Assembly: GCA_034522175.1 (NCBI GenBank) | Contig: JAXHLQ010000001.1 | Coordinates: 4,278,001 to 4,342,000 of the forward strand | Reading direction: 5' to 3' | Length of the DNA: 64,000 bases | Source: JAIPDZ01 sp034522175 | GTDB taxonomy: Bacteria; Desulfobacterota; DSM-4660; Desulfatiglandales; Desulfatiglandaceae | Shown: piece by piece, positions 37,175 to 46,592 of the stretch | Numbering within the stretch: position 1 is the stretch's first letter | Layout of the letters: every line of letters starts with the position of its first letter | Translations under genes and position numbers: made by a program | Notes under the pieces: generated by a model | Databases searched by the model: none | Told to the model about the DNA's origin: nothing | The model's input: the letters and a program-made list of their open reading frames with translations, nothing else

Positions 37175-37185
37175 GAGTGTTCTCC

Positions 37186-38004
37186 TTACATAGGGGTTTC
37201 ATTCAATCTCGAATTATCACCGGCAGCGGGCCCATTGTTGCGGCGCCTGGCCCGGCTTTTTCGATTGATCACGAACTGGGCTACCTGTGCATAGCTCAGA
37301 ACCGAGATAATCGGAAAGAGACTCGCAAAGGCAATGAGCCCGAATCCATCCAGTATCGGACTTCGGCCTGGTATGTTTGATGCCAGGCCCAGCCCGAGCG
37401 CCGCCACCAGCGGGACCGTCACAGTGGACGTGGTGACCCCTCCTGAATCATAGGCCAGAGGGATGATCATGCGCGGTGCCAGAAAGGTCTGAATGGCCAC
37501 GATCAGATATCCGCCGAGAATATATAGATAAAGGGGCGTCCCCGTGACGATTCGGTAGGTGCCCAGGGTGATGCCGATGGCGACGCCGATAGCGACGGCA
37601 ATACGCAACCCCCAGGCGGATACCGCCCCTCTCGAGGCGTCCTGCGCCTTATGGGCTACCGCGATGAGGGAGGGTTCGGCGATGGTCGTGGAAAAGCCGA
37701 TCATGAAGGCGAACAGGTAGACCCATCCGTAGGCTGTCCAGGTGGCGCCGGATCCTCCTGTTTGTGTGACATCCGTGAGTTGCAGGGCCATGGTTTTGCC
37801 GATGGGAAAGAGCACCATATCCAGCCCGCCCAAAAAACATGCCATGCCCACCAGGACCAGGCAGAATCCGAAAATAATACGGCCGGGCCTGGGGATGGGC
37901 TGCCTGAGCACAACCAACTGAAAGAAGACCAGCAGTGTCAGGACAGGCAAAACGTCCTTGGCAGTGGCCAGCAGGAGTTTAAGTGGATTGAAGAGAATTT
38001 CCAT
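37186..38004 (-). CDS. DUF1538 membrane protein (first copy)
   Basis: About 272 residues with seven or more membrane helices. It has FAFMIGFSTTIAEPSLIAVA and PLAYDSGGVTTSTVTVPLVA, the DUF1538 repeat motifs. Probably a transporter or channel; the substrate is unknown. ATG 38004 (MEILFNPLKLLLATA) is preferred; the open frame upstream to 38190 only translates the MITE-like repeat (it shows VIPAKAGIQ, a known by-product of such repeats). Confidence 0.8.
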   Translation of the reverse strand: MEILFNPLKLLLATAKDVLPVLTLLVFFQLVVLRQPIPRPGRIIFGFCLVLVGMACFLGGLDMVLFPIGKTMALQLTDVTQTGGSGATWTAYGWVYLFAFMIGFSTTIAEPSLIAVAHKAQDASRGAVSAWGLRIAVAIGVAIGITLGTYRIVTGTPLYLYILGGYLIVAIQTFLAPRMIIPLAYDSGGVTTSTVTVPLVAALGLGLASNIPGRSPILDGFGLIAFASLFPIISVLSYAQVAQFVINRKSRARRRNNGPAAGDNSRLNETPM

Positions 38005-38044
38005 ATGCGTCCTGAATGACCGAGTCGTCCTTCGACGGTAACCA

Positions 38045-38185
38045 AACTTGACGGTCTCGTAAAAGTCGTCACCCCGTTGAAAAACGGGGTCTAGGAATTT
38101 CATAACTTCTTGATAACACTGGATTCCGGCTTTCGCCGGAATGACGGAAAGAGCGCATTTTTGACTTTTTACGAGCGTATCAAAC
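38045..38185. repeat. MITE-like palindromic repeat between the two DUF1538 genes
   Basis: Outer inverted repeat: CTCGTAAAAGTC (38056-38067) against GACTTTTTACGAG (38163-38175), with weaker pairing extending several bases outward. Inside are two perfect hairpins: ACCCCGTT-GAAA-AACGGGGT and ATTCCGGC-TTTC-GCCGGAAT. The latter is the widespread bacterial repeat core that translates as IPAKAGIQ. No coding capacity of its own. Confidence 0.75.
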
Positions 38186-38281
38186 TTCAAAAATCAAACT
38201 ACAAATGACACACACATCTCAACTCTCGAAAAAAAAGACAAATGAGTGCCCCATCCTCACCTGATCCCTGACCCCTCAACG

Positions 38282-39032
38282 TCAAAGCACCACCAGCCCG
38301 AAAAGCATCACGAACAGTATGGGCGTCAGTGAAGCCAGGGCAATGAGGCCGAAGCCGTCCGTCATGGGATCCCTCCCGCGGATGGCGCGTGCCAGGCCCA
38401 CGCCGAGGGCGGCCACGAGGGGTACGGTGACCGTGGAGGTGGTGACCCCGCCCGAATCGTAGGCCAGCCCCACGATTTCCGGGGGGCGAAGATAGTCATG
38501 ACCATGACCAACACATACCCCCCACGATCATAAAGGGGAGGGACCAGCCCCTGAGGATTCTCAGTACACCGAGGACAATGGCCGTACCCACGGACAATGC
38601 CACCGTCAGTCGAATCCCCAATGCATAGTCCTCGAGGGTATCCGGTGTTTTCGGGATCAGTCCGGCACCGGCTGCGGCCCTGGCGCCTTCTTTGGTGACG
38701 GCGATAAGGGCGGGTTCGGCAACCGTGGTGCCGAAGCCCAGGGCAAATGCGAACAAGAGCAGCCAGGGAAGACTCCCTTTGCGTGCAAATTCTTCAGCCA
38801 GCGTCTCCCCGAGGGGAAACAGGCCGATGTCCAGACCCACGACAAAAAAGGCCAGTCCGACGATGACCAGGGCCAATCCCGCCAGTGCGTTCAGCATATC
38901 GGGGAAGGGCTGCCTGATGATCACAATTTGAAACAAGGCGATAACGCCTACGATGGGTGCCAGGTCACGGCAGGAGCCGAGCAGGGAGCGACCCAGGGCT
39001 TCGAGTATGGTTACAGAACGTGATGTTTGCAT
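38282..39032 (-). CDS. DUF1538 membrane protein (second copy), two frameshifts
   Basis: About 250 residues. ALIFQIV-type helices, FAFALGFGTTVAEPALIAV and, in another frame, GLAYDSGGVTTSTVTVPLVA parallel the first copy. Two runs, CCCCCC (38518-38523) and GGGGGG (38481-38486), each lack one base; between them the native frame reads YVLVMVMTIFAPPEIV. ATG 39032 starts MQTSRSVTILEALGRSL. Two DUF1538 units plus a P-II protein suggest one transport complex. Confidence 0.75.
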
Positions 39033-39120
39033 GCCGATCGCTTGATCAAAACCGGATCTCAAATGGGTGTTGAAAACGGGCGCAAAAGGGTAATGAAGGA
39101 TCTTGACGATGACAATCGCA

Positions 39121-39511
39121 TCAAAGGACAGGGCCCAAATGCCAGGGCACGAATTCATTGTCTCCGAAACCGAAGGCCTCGCTTCGGGTCCTTTTTCCCG
39201 ATGCGGTTTCCAGGATGCGTCTGAAAATGACCTCGCCCATCTCCTCGACCGTGGCCTCGCCGTCAATGATGGTTCCGCAATTGATGTCCATACCCCCTCA
39301 AGCGCGTGGTACATGGCCGGATTGGCCGAGATGCCTGAGTAGGCGTCAGGACCCCCCGCACTCCAGGCCGAGCACGATGTGCTTAGCCGTCACGGCAGCG
39401 GGCATGGTTTTCTTCGAGGGGGTTTCCCGGTTCAAGAGGGACCAGTGCCACGCGGACGTTGTCCCCGGGGTGCAGTCGCAGTGTCGCGGGAACTGATGCC
39501 ATCCGTCCCAT
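39121..39511 (-). pseudogene. UxaA-family (altronate dehydratase-like) hydrolase remnant
   Basis: Three pieces in family order but far too close together. The SAF-domain start is ATLRLHPGDNVRVALVPLEP; then, in another frame, DAYSGISANPAMYHAL; then the true C-terminus GMDINCGTIIDGEATVEEMG ... FGDNEFVPWHLGPVL, ending in a stop at 39121. The whole spans about 390 bases instead of 1.2 kb or more, so internal sequence has been lost. Its ATG overlaps the ppdK stop (TGATG), so it was once the next gene of that operon. Confidence 0.7.
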
Positions 39512-42300
39512 CAGTCCAGATGGTAATCCTGCTCTGTGAGCTTGGCATGGGCTGCTGCCAGCCGAGCGATGGGCACCCGGGGCGGCGAACACGAGACATA
39601 AGTCATGTGGATATGGTGGCAGAACCGGATGGAATCCGGATGCCCGCCCTGTTCGCCGCAGATGCCCACCTTGAGATCCGGCTGGGTCTTGCGGGCCCAT
39701 TCGATGGTGATCATCATGAGCCGGCCCACGCCCTTGACATCCAGCACCTCAAAGGGATTGTGCTGCAATATCCCTTTTTCGTTATACAGGGGAAGGAACT
39801 TGTTCTCCGCATCCTCTCTTGAAAATGAAAAGGTGGCCTGGGTGAGATCATTGGTCCCGAAAGAGATGAACTGGGCCAGTTCAGCGATTCGCCCGGCCCG
39901 CATGCAGGCCCGGACCACCTCCACCATGGTTCCGAATTTGTAGGGCACTTTGGTGTCGAATTTCTTTTCCACATCCCTGCTGATTTCATCCACGTATTTG
40001 TGCACCCATTTGAGCTCCTGCAGGGTACAGACCTGCGGGATCATGATTTCGGGCGCCACGGTTCCGCCCTCGCCGATGTGAGTGGCTGCGGCCTCCAGTA
40101 CGGCCCGGATCTGCATGACATAGATCTCGGGATAGGTGATGCCAAGCCGCACGCCCCGGTGACCCAGCATGGGGTTGATTTCGGTCAGGGCATCGACTTT
40201 TTCCAGCAGCGCCTCCTTGGCTTCGATAATACCGGCGGTCAGATGCCGGTCTTTGAGTTCGCCCAGGCCTTTGGTAATGGCCTCGAGATTGGCCGCATAG
40301 CGCTCATGGAGTTCGGGATCGATAATCTTGAGGGTGTCGGGGAGTCCGGCCATCCCTTCCACCGTCTGCCGCAGCCGTTTCAGATGATTGATTTCATCCA
40401 CCAGTTCGTCATGGGAAGGGAGGAATTCGTGAATGGGCGGGTCCAGGAGACGGACAGTGACCGGGTAGCCCTCCATGATGCGAAAGATATGCAGGAAGTC
40501 CTCCTTCTGGAACGGGAGGAGTTGATCCAGCGCATTCTGGCGTTCCTCCGTTGTCTCCGCCAGGATCATGTCCTGTACGATGGGAAGCCTTTCCTGCTGA
40601 TTGAACATGCGCTCAGTCCGGCAGAGGCCGATGCCCATGGCGCCGTATTTCTTGGATTTGGTGACTGTATCCGGGGTATCGGCATTGGCCATGACCTGGA
40701 GGTCACTGATTTCGTCGGCCCACTCCAGGAGGACCAGGAGATCCTCCACGAATTCGGGTTCTATGGTGGGGACTTCTCCCTGGTAGACATTTCCCGTGGT
40801 CCCGTCGATGGTGATGGTATCCCCTTCTCTCAGGGCGACACCGGTGATGACGGCCTCTTTCTTGAGGTCGTCTATAAAAATGTCTTCACATCCCGATACG
40901 CACGGTTTTCCCATGCTCCTGGCCACCACCGCCGCATGAGAGGTCTTGCCGCCTCTGCTGGTAAGGATTCCCTGGGCTGCGAAAAAGCCGTGAATATCCT
41001 CGGGCCTGGTCTCCTCTCTCACCAAAATCACCTTCTCACCCAGTTTGGCCTTGCTCTCGGCTCGATCCGCATCAAACACGATTCTGCCGGAGGCCGCGCC
41101 GGGGGAGGCCGGGAGCCCTCGGGCCAGCACCTCTGTTTTGGCTTCAGGATCGAGCCTGGGGTGGAGGAGCTGTTCCAGCATATCCGGCTTTACCCGTAGA
41201 AGGGCCTCGTTTTCCGTGATCAGCCCTTCGTTGACCATGTCCACAGAGGTCTTGATGAAGGCCGACGCATTCATTTTGGCATTCCGGGTCTGAAGGCAGT
41301 AGAGGGTTTCCTCCTCAATGGTGAATTCCAGGTCCTGAACCTCACGAAAGTGGTCTTCCAGGATATGCCTCAGCTTATCCAGCTCCCGGTAGACATGGGG
41401 CATCTCTTTTCTGAGTTCGCTGATGGGTTTGGGGGTGCGGATGCCGGCGACCACATCTTCACCCTGGGCATTCATCATGTATTCACCGAAAAACCGGTTT
41501 TCACCCGTTGCGGGGTCCCGGGTGAAAGCCACGCCCGTGGCACTCTTTTCCCCCATGTTGCCGAAGACCATGGTGCAGATATTGACGGCCGTCCCGTCCG
41601 CCATGTCAGGCGTGATATTGAATTCCCTCCTGTAATCGATGGCGCGTTTGCCCATCCAGGATCGAAACACCGATTCCACGGCCAGTTCAAGTTGCTCGTG
41701 GGGGTCCTGGGGGAACGGATGACCTTTTTTCGCAACAAGATCCAGAAACCCGTCACAGGCCTGTTTTAGGGCCTTTGCCGAGAGTTGAGTGTCCTGTTTG
41801 GCATTGTTTGCCTTTTTGATCCCATTCCATATGGCGTTAAACGCGTCATCCTCGATTTTGAGCGCAACAGATCCGAAGAGCTGGATGAGGCGTCGATACA
41901 GGTCATAGGCAAACCGTTCATTTCGGGTCAGTTTGATCAGGCCGGCAATGGTCTGATCATTCAAACCAAGATTCAAAATGGTGTCCATCATGCCGGGCAT
42001 GGAAATGGCTGCGCCTGATCTCACAGAGATGAGAAGCGGGTTGTCGGGGTTGCCGAACCCCTTGCCGGTTTCCTGTTCCAGCTGTTCCATGGCCGCACGA
42101 AGCTCTTTTTTGATGGCGGGTTGAAGCCCGTCCTTCTTCTGGCGGAGGTAGGTTAGGCAGGCCTCTGTGGTGATGACGAAACCGGGGGGTATGGGGAGAC
42201 CGATTTGACTCATTTCACAGAGATTGGCGCCTTTACCGCCCAGAAGTTTTTTGTTTTTACCGTCTCCGTCCTTAAAGGCGTAAATGTATTTTTTGGACAT
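39511..42300 (-). CDS. ppdK: Pyruvate, phosphate dikinase
   Basis: About 929 residues. The N-terminal ATP-grasp region has LLGGKGANLCEMSQIGLPIP and SVRSGAAISMPGMMDTILNL (start quoted only). The phospho-His domain has TSRGGKTSHAAVVARSMGKP, then CVSG. The PEP-binding barrel has GIGLCRTERMF, LGHRGVRLGI, FGTNDLTQ and VGICGEQGGHP. It interconverts pyruvate, ATP and phosphate with PEP, AMP and PPi. The extreme C-terminus is normal. ATG 42300 has AAGGAAGGA upstream. Confidence 0.96.
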   Translation of the reverse strand: MSKKYIYAFKDGDGKNKKLLGGKGANLCEMSQIGLPIPPGFVITTEACLTYLRQKKDGLQPAIKKELRAAMEQLEQETGKGFGNPDNPLLISVRSGAAISMPGMMDTILNLGLNDQTIAGLIKLTRNERFAYDLYRRLIQLFGSVALKIEDDAFNAIWNGIKKANNAKQDTQLSAKALKQACDGFLDLVAKKGHPFPQDPHEQLELAVESVFRSWMGKRAIDYRREFNITPDMADGTAVNICTMVFGNMGEKSATGVAFTRDPATGENRFFGEYMMNAQGEDVVAGIRTPKPISELRKEMPHVYRELDKLRHILEDHFREVQDLEFTIEEETLYCLQTRNAKMNASAFIKTSVDMVNEGLITENEALLRVKPDMLEQLLHPRLDPEAKTEVLARGLPASPGAASGRIVFDADRAESKAKLGEKVILVREETRPEDIHGFFAAQGILTSRGGKTSHAAVVARSMGKPCVSGCEDIFIDDLKKEAVITGVALREGDTITIDGTTGNVYQGEVPTIEPEFVEDLLVLLEWADEISDLQVMANADTPDTVTKSKKYGAMGIGLCRTERMFNQQERLPIVQDMILAETTEERQNALDQLLPFQKEDFLHIFRIMEGYPVTVRLLDPPIHEFLPSHDELVDEINHLKRLRQTVEGMAGLPDTLKIIDPELHERYAANLEAITKGLGELKDRHLTAGIIEAKEALLEKVDALTEINPMLGHRGVRLGITYPEIYVMQIRAVLEAAATHIGEGGTVAPEIMIPQVCTLQELKWVHKYVDEISRDVEKKFDTKVPYKFGTMVEVVRACMRAGRIAELAQFISFGTNDLTQATFSFSREDAENKFLPLYNEKGILQHNPFEVLDVKGVGRLMMITIEWARKTQPDLKVGICGEQGGHPDSIRFCHHIHMTYVSCSPPRVPIARLAAAHAKLTEQDYHLD

Positions 42301-42302
42301 GG

Positions 42303-42483
42303 TTAATTTCCTTCCTTGTTCTTTTTTCTGGCATATTCGAAAATGTAGGCGAGACAGAACAACGCCGCACCCAGGGCGACTATTTTTAGTATTGTGAGGT
42401 TGTTGAAGAAAAGCCGCGATGAGAATCACGGCAAACACAGCGGCCAATACCAGCCGGATGATCAATGTGGTGGATCTTTTCAT
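42303..42483 (-). CDS. Small two-helix membrane protein upstream of ppdK, frameshifted
   Basis: About 60 residues. The first frame gives MKRSTTLIIRLVLAAVFAVI. The second gives NNLTILKIVALGAALFCLAY then IFEYARKKNKEGN and a stop 2 bases before the ppdK start. Two hydrophobic helices and a basic tail. The shift lies at about 42405-42415. Function unknown; position suggests co-transcription with ppdK. Confidence 0.6.
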
Positions 42484-42540
42484 CTTTTTACCCCAACAAG
42501 CTGTCCTCACTGTTTTAAGGAGAAGTTGTGATTTGAGACA

Positions 42541-42864
42541 CTAAGGTTTCTTGAACGGAATGACGGTAGCTGTTTTTCCAGGTTGTTTCCCATTCCTGCT
42601 TTCGTTATCATCAGGCGCGGCTCTATCAGGTTCCGTTCGCTCGACCGCTTCGAGGCGCATGGGTTTATCGTTCATGGTGAATTCCTCACCGTTGATGTAC
42701 GCATCCCTGAGTATCCAGGTGACCGTCTGCAGGGGCAGGGTAAGGAAGAGAAGCGTGACGTGATACCAGCCCTTCTTTATATCGGGCGTAATGTCTTCAA
42801 TCCGTGCAAAGACGGTCGGGTTTCCTTGATGGTAAATCAGTACAACGTCGCCGATATCGCTCAT
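42541..42864 (-). CDS. Conserved hypothetical protein of about 107 residues
   Basis: MSDIGDVVLIYHQGNPTVFA, EDITPDIKKGWYHVTLLFLT, a WILRDAYINGEEFTM strand, then a charged tail ending ATVIPFKKP. AGGAAAGATT precedes ATG 42864. It looks like a small beta-rich cytoplasmic protein seen in Desulfobacterota; I do not know its function. It follows the FmdB gene by 22 bases, probably one transcript. Confidence 0.65.
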   Translation of the reverse strand: MSDIGDVVLIYHQGNPTVFARIEDITPDIKKGWYHVTLLFLTLPLQTVTWILRDAYINGEEFTMNDKPMRLEAVERTEPDRAAPDDNESRNGKQPGKTATVIPFKKP

Positions 42865-42886
42865 AATCTTTCCTGCTGGAAACATC

Positions 42887-43228
42887 TTATTCTGATGAAT
42901 CAAAAACCGAACCGGGATTCGTCCTTAATTTTTCCACCTTTGATTCAAAAGCGGGTCCCAGATCCACCCCCATCTGTTGGGCCCGTTTCTTGGCCTGAAG
43001 GCCGATGTTTCGGGTGTCTTTATAAAAGCTGTCGTCCTGTCGTGCGTTGGGATCGAAACTGGCGAGACGATCGCCCTCGGATACGTGATAGGCCACCCGG
43101 GAAATCAGGCGGCTGATGTCACGCCCTCCACATGCCGGACAGGTCAATGCCGCCTCTTCCTCTGCTTTCATGACCAAGCGCTGGAATTCCGCCTCACATG
43201 TGCGGCACCTGTATTCATAAATGGGCAT
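42887..43228 (-). CDS. FmdB-family zinc-ribbon protein
   Basis: 113 residues. MPIYEYRCRTCEAEFQ and LTCPACGGRDISRLISR form the classic FmdB ribbon (CxxC...CxxC). The C-terminal part is a charged helix. Originally noted as a regulator of formamidase genes; the general role is unknown. Complete. Confidence 0.9.
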   Translation of the reverse strand: MPIYEYRCRTCEAEFQRLVMKAEEEAALTCPACGGRDISRLISRVAYHVSEGDRLASFDPNARQDDSFYKDTRNIGLQAKKRAQQMGVDLGPAFESKVEKLRTNPGSVFDSSE

Positions 43229-43362
43229 CTACCGTCCTCCATTTTTCGGCATGGCTGCTTTCTCCTTCCCACAACCTTTATGCGCGAAAAGGTAACGTCA
43301 TTCTACCCTGGTTTCTTTAAATTTGTCAAGTCCATGTCCACTGAGAGGCAACGGAAATGCCC

Positions 43363-43391
43363 TTGACACCCATCGGGATTCATCGCAGAAT
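43363..43391 (+). promoter_or_regulatory. Sigma-70 promoter for the M20 peptidase gene
   Basis: TTGACA (43363-43368), 17-base spacer, CAGAAT (43386-43391, 4 of 6). The transcript would start near 43398, about 120 bases before the gene. Confidence 0.5.
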
Positions 43392-43520
43392 AAACTATGC
43401 TGTCCCGGGCGGCATACGGCTGATTGGCCGTGATTGTTAGGCCGGATGACCTCATGCCGCTTCTTTTTTCGCGGCGGCGACAGAATAGCGGAATCCATAT
43501 ACCGGGTGACAGAAGGGAGA

Positions 43521-44678
43521 ATGACTGTCCGTATGCGTGTATCCCCCGTGAGTGCATCATTAACGGCCGTCTCACTGACGCGAAAGCTCCTCGCCTTTGA
43601 TACCCGTAATCCGCCGGGAGCGGAGCGCCGTTGTGCCGAATACCTGGGCGGGTTACTTGAACAGGCCGGATTTTCCGTAGGTTTTTATGCATTCGCCCCG
43701 GAAAGAACGAGCCTTGTGGCCCGGATGCAGGGTCGGGGCGATGGGCTTCCCATCTGTTTCACCGGGCATCTCGATACGGTTCCCCTCGGTGCCACCGCCT
43801 GGAAAGGGGATCCCTTTCAAGGCGAGATCGACGGGGACAGAATTTACGGCAGGGGTGCTGCGGACATGAAAGGGGGCGTGGCCGCCATGGTGATGGCCGG
43901 TCTCCGGATTGCAGAGATGTCAAAGGGGCGGGCGGGCATCACCCTGGTGATGACCGCCGGAGAGGAAACCGCCTGCGAAGGGGCTTATTATCTCGCATCA
44001 CTCGGAGCTGTACTAAGCGCGGCAGGGGCGGTGATTGTCGGGGAGCCCACCTCAAATCTTCCTGCATTGGGCCACAAGGGCGCCCTGTGGGTTCAGGCCT
44101 GCACGTCGGGTGTAACAGCCCACGGCTCCATGCCGGAGAAGGGGATCAATGCCATTTACAAGGCCGCCCGTGCCATCAGCCGCCTGGAGGCTTTTGACTT
44201 TGATGTTGCACCCCATCCGCTCCTGGGTTCTCCCACGCTTAACGTGGGAACCATCAACGGGGGCATCAACATCAATTCGGTTCCGGATCAGGCGACGATC
44301 GGTATCGATATCCGGACCATCCCGCATCAGAACCACAGGGAGGTGTTTGAGAAACTGACCACTTACCTTGGCGAGGAGGTTGATCTAAGTCGTCTCGTGG
44401 ATGTGGCCGGCATTGCCACGGATCCTGAAAATGAATGGGTGCAGGCGGTCTTCTCCCTGATGGAAGCCTACCTTGGTGAGCGGCCTCAGGCACGGGGGCT
44501 TACGTATTTTACGGATGCCGCGGTGCTCACCCCTGCGTTTGGCGATCCCCCCACGATTATTTTAGGACCGGGTGAGCCTGAAATGGCACACAAAACCGAC
44601 GAGTGGTGCCGTATTTCCGCAATCGAAACGGCGAGTGAGGTTTATCTGAAAATTGCGCAGCAATGGTGTGGACTTTGA
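43521..44678 (+). CDS. M20-family metallopeptidase (ArgE/DapE-like)
   Basis: About 385 residues. Metal ligands: ICFTGHLDTVPLG (His, Asp), GRGAADMKGGVAAMV (Asp), TAGEETACEG (catalytic Glu and ligand), VIVGEPTSN, and a late His in EMAHKTDEWC. It likely deacylates an N-acyl amino acid or removes succinyl groups; the exact substrate is uncertain. ATG 43521 follows AGAAGGGAGA. Complete and, unusually for this half of the window, frameshift-free. Confidence 0.87.
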   Translation: MTVRMRVSPVSASLTAVSLTRKLLAFDTRNPPGAERRCAEYLGGLLEQAGFSVGFYAFAPERTSLVARMQGRGDGLPICFTGHLDTVPLGATAWKGDPFQGEIDGDRIYGRGAADMKGGVAAMVMAGLRIAEMSKGRAGITLVMTAGEETACEGAYYLASLGAVLSAAGAVIVGEPTSNLPALGHKGALWVQACTSGVTAHGSMPEKGINAIYKAARAISRLEAFDFDVAPHPLLGSPTLNVGTINGGININSVPDQATIGIDIRTIPHQNHREVFEKLTTYLGEEVDLSRLVDVAGIATDPENEWVQAVFSLMEAYLGERPQARGLTYFTDAAVLTPAFGDPPTIILGPGEPEMAHKTDEWCRISAIETASEVYLKIAQQWCGL

Positions 44679-44712
44679 TGCCTTCTCTATCGGATGAAAA
44701 GGAGGTAAGGCC

Positions 44713-45644
44713 ATGAAAATTCAGATTGAAAAAGTGTTGTGTGCCACGGATCTGTCTGAACTGTCTGATTATGCGGTCGGCTATGGCGTCGCCCTGGCCA
44801 AGGAGTTCAAGGCAGAACTCCTGATCTGTCACGTGGTCGACCTGACGGCGGGCCATGTGTATGGCGAGGGCACCATCAGCCCCCTGGAGCAGCAGAGCCG
44901 TCTAAAGGAATTCGCCCACGCCCATCTCAGGAAGTTGATTAAAGCGACGCCGGTTTCGTGGGAGCCCCTGGTGGAGATCGGGCATGCTCCGGATGAAATC
45001 GTCCGTCTAACCGAGGAGCGGAAGGTGGATCTGGTCATCTCCGGAACCCATGCCCGCGCCGGCCTCAAACGACTCGTTCTCGGGTCTGTTACCGGCCGGC
45101 TGATGGGCATTCTGCCCTGTCCGCTGCTGATTGTTCCCGATGGGCGGTATTCTGCTGAAAATGACGGCATAAAGACCTTCAGCCCAAAACGGATCCTCGT
45201 GGGCTGTGATTTCTCACCGGATTCCGATCTGGCCCTCGCCTATGGCCTTTGGCTGGCTCAGGAATTTCAGTCTGAGCTTCATCTGGTCCATGTCATTGAG
45301 CCGGTGGCCTACAAGGAACTCCTGAAATCCAGCTATCCCGGTGACAAGGGTGGCCGGCAGGGACTTCGGGACATTCTCGAAGAAAGACTCAATGGCATGG
45401 TTTCTGAAGATGCACGGTACTGGTGTACCCCATCACGGTGCTTCTCGCGGGCAAGCCCCATGAAGAGTTGACCAAATACGCCGTGGTCAACAACATGGAA
45501 CTGGTGGTCATGGGGGTCCGCGGCCGCAGCCTCGTGGAGACGCTCTTTGTGGGGTCTACCACCGACCGGCTGGCCCGTCAGGCCCCTTGTCCCATCCTTT
45601 CCGTACGCCCCCTTAAGGCGTCCAAGGGAAAGGATACGGATTAA
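44713..45644 (+). CDS. Tandem universal stress protein (UspA), frameshifted
   Basis: Two Usp domains in about 310 residues. Domain 1 has KVLCATDLSELSDYAV and GTHARAGLKRLVLGSVTGRL (ATP-binding GxxGx9GS/T). Domain 2 has RILVGCDFSPDSDLAL and, after the shift at 45418-45432, VMGVRGRSLVETLFVGSTTD. Cytoplasmic stress or nucleotide-sensing protein. Its stop overlaps the convergent DapA-like gene by 4 bases. Confidence 0.87.
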
Positions 45645-46534
45645 ATGATTCCCGCCTCCATGAGGATTTTCTTGAGCGATTCCCTCTGTACCTCATTCAA
45701 GGGGAGCAGAGGGGATCGAACCGGCCCTCCATACATATGAATCAGTTCCATGGCGGCCTTGAGCCCGGGGATGCCGAATCTCGACGTGACGGCTGCGTTG
45801 GCATCAATGAGTTTCAGCTGGATCTCTCTGGCCTCCTCGAGTGACCCGTCTTTGAAAAGGCGAATGATGTCATTGACTTGATAGGGTGCCACGGAGGCCA
45901 GGGCCATGATCCCGCCCACCGCGCCCACGGTCAGGGCAGGCAGGAGGAAGCTTCCGGAACCCGCCAGTACCTGGAAATGAGATGGGGCTGCGGCGCATAC
46001 CGCTCCCATCTTGACCACATTCCCCGAACTCTCCTTCAGCCCGATGATGTGGGGATGCATAGACAGAGCGATAATGGTTTCAGCGGTCAGATCGACGCCG
46101 GTAAAAGCCGGGACATTGTAAAGGATAAGCGGGATGGGTGAATGATCCGCTACAGGGGTATAATGATGCATGAGTGCCTCATGGGTCATCTTTCCCTTGT
46201 AGTAGTGGGGCGTCACCACCAGTGCCGCATCTGCCCCGCATTGCGCCGCTTTCTGGGTGAGATTCAGGGTGGCCCGGGTGGATTCACATCCGGTCCCGGC
46301 AATAAAGATATGATCGGCATCGATGGCGTTTCGAGCCGTTTCCCAGACGGCCAGCTTTTCCGCCTCTTCGAGAAACACGGCTTCGCCGTTGGAACCGAGC
46401 ACGGCAAAGCCCCGAAGCGGGGTTTTCTGCCATTTCTCGATATTGCGCATCAACTGCTCATGATGAACCGCCCCTTGTTCATCAAAGGGGGTGGCGATGG
46501 GGGGGAAACATCCTTCAAGTGAGATAGGTTTCAT
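45641..46534 (-). CDS. DapA/NanA-family aldolase (dihydrodipicolinate synthase-like)
   Basis: About 297 residues, class I aldolase TIM barrel. FPPIATPFDEQG, LGSNGEAVFL (carboxylate-binding region), ILYNVPAFTGVDL (Tyr) and IIGLKESSGNVV (Schiff-base Lys) are present. The family covers DHDPS, 4-hydroxy-2-oxoglutarate aldolase, NanA and others; NGEAV in place of TGE suggests it is not the housekeeping DapA. ATG 46534 is chosen because GGAGGT lies about 10 bases before it; the upstream ATG (46552) would include that site in the coding region. Confidence 0.83.
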   Translation of the reverse strand: MKPISLEGCFPPIATPFDEQGAVHHEQLMRNIEKWQKTPLRGFAVLGSNGEAVFLEEAEKLAVWETARNAIDADHIFIAGTGCESTRATLNLTQKAAQCGADAALVVTPHYYKGKMTHEALMHHYTPVADHSPIPLILYNVPAFTGVDLTAETIIALSMHPHIIGLKESSGNVVKMGAVCAAAPSHFQVLAGSGSFLLPALTVGAVGGIMALASVAPYQVNDIIRLFKDGSLEEAREIQLKLIDANAAVTSRFGIPGLKAAMELIHMYGGPVRSPLLPLNEVQRESLKKILMEAGII

Positions 46535-46592
46535 TTCAGGGGTTACCTCCATTTTTATTTATAATTCGATATTTCTCTTTTATGGCCAACTG

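Noticed and set aside
37186..38190. N-terminal extension of the first DUF1538 protein (VIPAKAGIQ...)
   Set aside because: It is the translation of the palindromic repeat; the conserved protein begins at the ATG at 38004.
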